From: Candidatus Auribacterota bacterium
GTDB taxonomy: Bacteria > Auribacterota > JAFGBW01 > JAFGJP01
Length of the DNA: 6,384 nt
Reading direction: 5' to 3'
Assembly (NCBI GenBank): GCA_016929035.1
Contig: JAFGJP010000106.1
Location: 1 to 6,384, forward strand
The notes under the pieces were generated by a model. It ran no database searches and had not been told where the DNA came from. It saw only the letters and a list, made by a program, of their open reading frames with translations. Shown piece by piece: positions 5,426 through 6,384 of this stretch. A program made the position numbers and the translations under genes. The first letter of the stretch is position 1. Each line of letters begins with the position of its first letter.

Positions 5426-6384
5426 TTAACCTATGAGCCTTTCTATTGCATCCAAAAGGTTAGACTGATCGAAAGTGCTTTTAACAATATAGGCCTGAGC
5501 GCCGACTTCAATGCCTCGTCTCTTGTCTTCTTCCTTATCAAGAGAAGTGACGATGATAACGGGAATATCTTTTGTTTCAGAATTTTGCTTGATCGCTTTG
5601 CAGAGTTCAAAACCGTTCATGCGCGGCATTTCGATATCGCTGATAATCAGGTCAAACTGTTCCTGGGACACGATGTTAAGGGCGTCGATGCCGTCCATGG
5701 CTGTTTCAACGACGTATCCTTCAGATTCCAGGATGCTTCTTTCAAGCTCGCGGGTCGTCAGAGAATCTTCTGCGATGAGAATGCGCTTTTTCTCCACGGC
5801 TTTTTTCGTCGTCTTTTCCTTGACCCGACGGAAAGACGGGTGAGAAAGCTTGGCTGAGTTGATCAGATCAACGACATCCAGGATAACGATGACCTGCCCG
5901 TTGCCGAGAACCGTCGCTCCGCTGATGTTCGTCAATTTTCCGATGTGGTCACCGAGACTTTTGATAAAGATTTCCTGTTCTCCGATAATCTCATCAACGA
6001 TAAACCCGACAAGCTTGTCCATGAGGCTGATAATCACAACGGGGATATGATCTTTGTCCTTTTTAAGGGGCTGCGCGGGGGTGTCATCCTCGGGAAGATC
6101 GAGGATTTCAGAAAGGCGGACGACGGATATTGTTTTTCCCCGGACCCGTATCGCTTCTCTGTTTTCTATGGAATAGATTTCATTGCTTTTAACGGATATG
6201 CTTTCGTCGATGCTCAGCAGGGGGATGGCGAAGATTTCCCTGTTACTCCTGATGAGGAGGGCTTGAATGATGGCTATTGTGAGAGGAAGCTGAAGGGTGA
6301 ATTTTGTGCCTGAGCCTTTTTGTGTGTCAATAATAACATTTCCTTTCAATTTTTCTATATCTGTTTTCACAACATCAAGCCCCA
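5426..6384 (-). CDS. cheA: CheA-receiver hybrid histidine kinase (C-terminal part, 5' end outside window)
   Basis: The reading frame is open through the right edge, so the N-terminal histidine phosphotransfer, dimerisation and most of the ATP-binding domain are missing. It enters with GLDVVKTDIEKLKG and KGSGTKFTLQLPLTIAIIQA, the last box of the CheA ATPase and the join to the regulatory domain. Counting from the GTG at 6370, the CheW-like domain covers about 31-172. A receiver follows at about 195-314 with Glu201-Asp202, acceptor Asp245, Thr275 and Lys297, ending IVKSTFDQSNLLDAIERL. That GTG is an internal valine codon, not the start. Flagellar CheA of E. coli has no receiver; FrzE and WspE do. 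The receiver may act as an output or as a phosphate sink that competes with CheY and CheB. The gene is first of the visible operon. Confidence 0.93.
   Translation of the reverse strand, partial: GLDVVKTDIEKLKGNVIIDTQKGSGTKFTLQLPLTIAIIQALLIRSNREIFAIPLLSIDESISVKSNEIYSIENREAIRVRGKTISVVRLSEILDLPEDDTPAQPLKKDKDHIPVVIISLMDKLVGFIVDEIIGEQEIFIKSLGDHIGKLTNISGATVLGNGQVIVILDVVDLINSAKLSHPSFRRVKEKTTKKAVEKKRILIAEDSLTTRELERSILESEGYVVETAMDGIDALNIVSQEQFDLIISDIEMPRMNGFELCKAIKQNSETKDIPVIIVTSLDKEEDKRRGIEVGAQAYIVKSTFDQSNLLDAIERLIG

Noticed and set aside
5177..5857. Open frame of 226 codons on the plus strand across the cheA-cheB junction
   Set aside because: It runs antisense through two receiver domains and their junction, with no family resemblance.

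Overview
The window looks like Gram-negative chromosomal DNA of moderate G+C. The best guess for the source is a member of the former Deltaproteobacteria (Desulfobacterota) or a related group. This rests on a GspA/GspB type II secretion pair, a non-flagellar chemosensory operon with a CheA-receiver hybrid and a TPR-bearing CheR, and repeat-like intergenic strings. The taxonomic guess is inference, because there is no rRNA or other marker gene in the window.

The two halves are transcribed towards each other. The left part (1-1606, + strand) is a compact set of three genes. First comes the 3' end of a GspA/ExeA-like protein, represented only by its C-terminal peptidoglycan-binding domain. Next is a complete gspB, and last is an outer-membrane-type lipoprotein with a C-terminal TPR. 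GspA and GspB form the inner-membrane/periplasm complex that helps the type II secretin pass through and assemble in the cell wall. The lipoprotein has no assigned function, but its position suggests an envelope role connected with them.

Positions 1607-1863 hold no gene. The stretch contains two degenerate repeat-like motifs, a pair of 10-base repeats and weak hairpins, and it separates the two convergent units.

The right part (1864-6384, - strand) is one tightly spaced operon. In transcription order it reads cheA (3' part only, with CheW-like and receiver domains), cheB, cheW, cheY and cheR with four TPRs. Gaps between genes are 1, 12, 18 and 6 bases. A receptor would signal through CheW to CheA. 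CheA would phosphorylate its own receiver, CheB and CheY. CheR and CheB would methylate and demethylate the receptor for adaptation. No receptor or flagellar gene is visible. The hybrid CheA and the TPR-CheR resemble Frz (Myxococcus) or Wsp (Pseudomonas) pathways more than the flagellar chemotaxis system of E. coli.

Every intact gene belongs to, or resembles, a known family except the lipoprotein. I found no convincing sign of a wholly new system. The most notable details are that all three receiver domains lack the usual proline after the conserved lysine, that cheW has no visible ribosome binding site, and that the intergenic stretch is rich in repeats.
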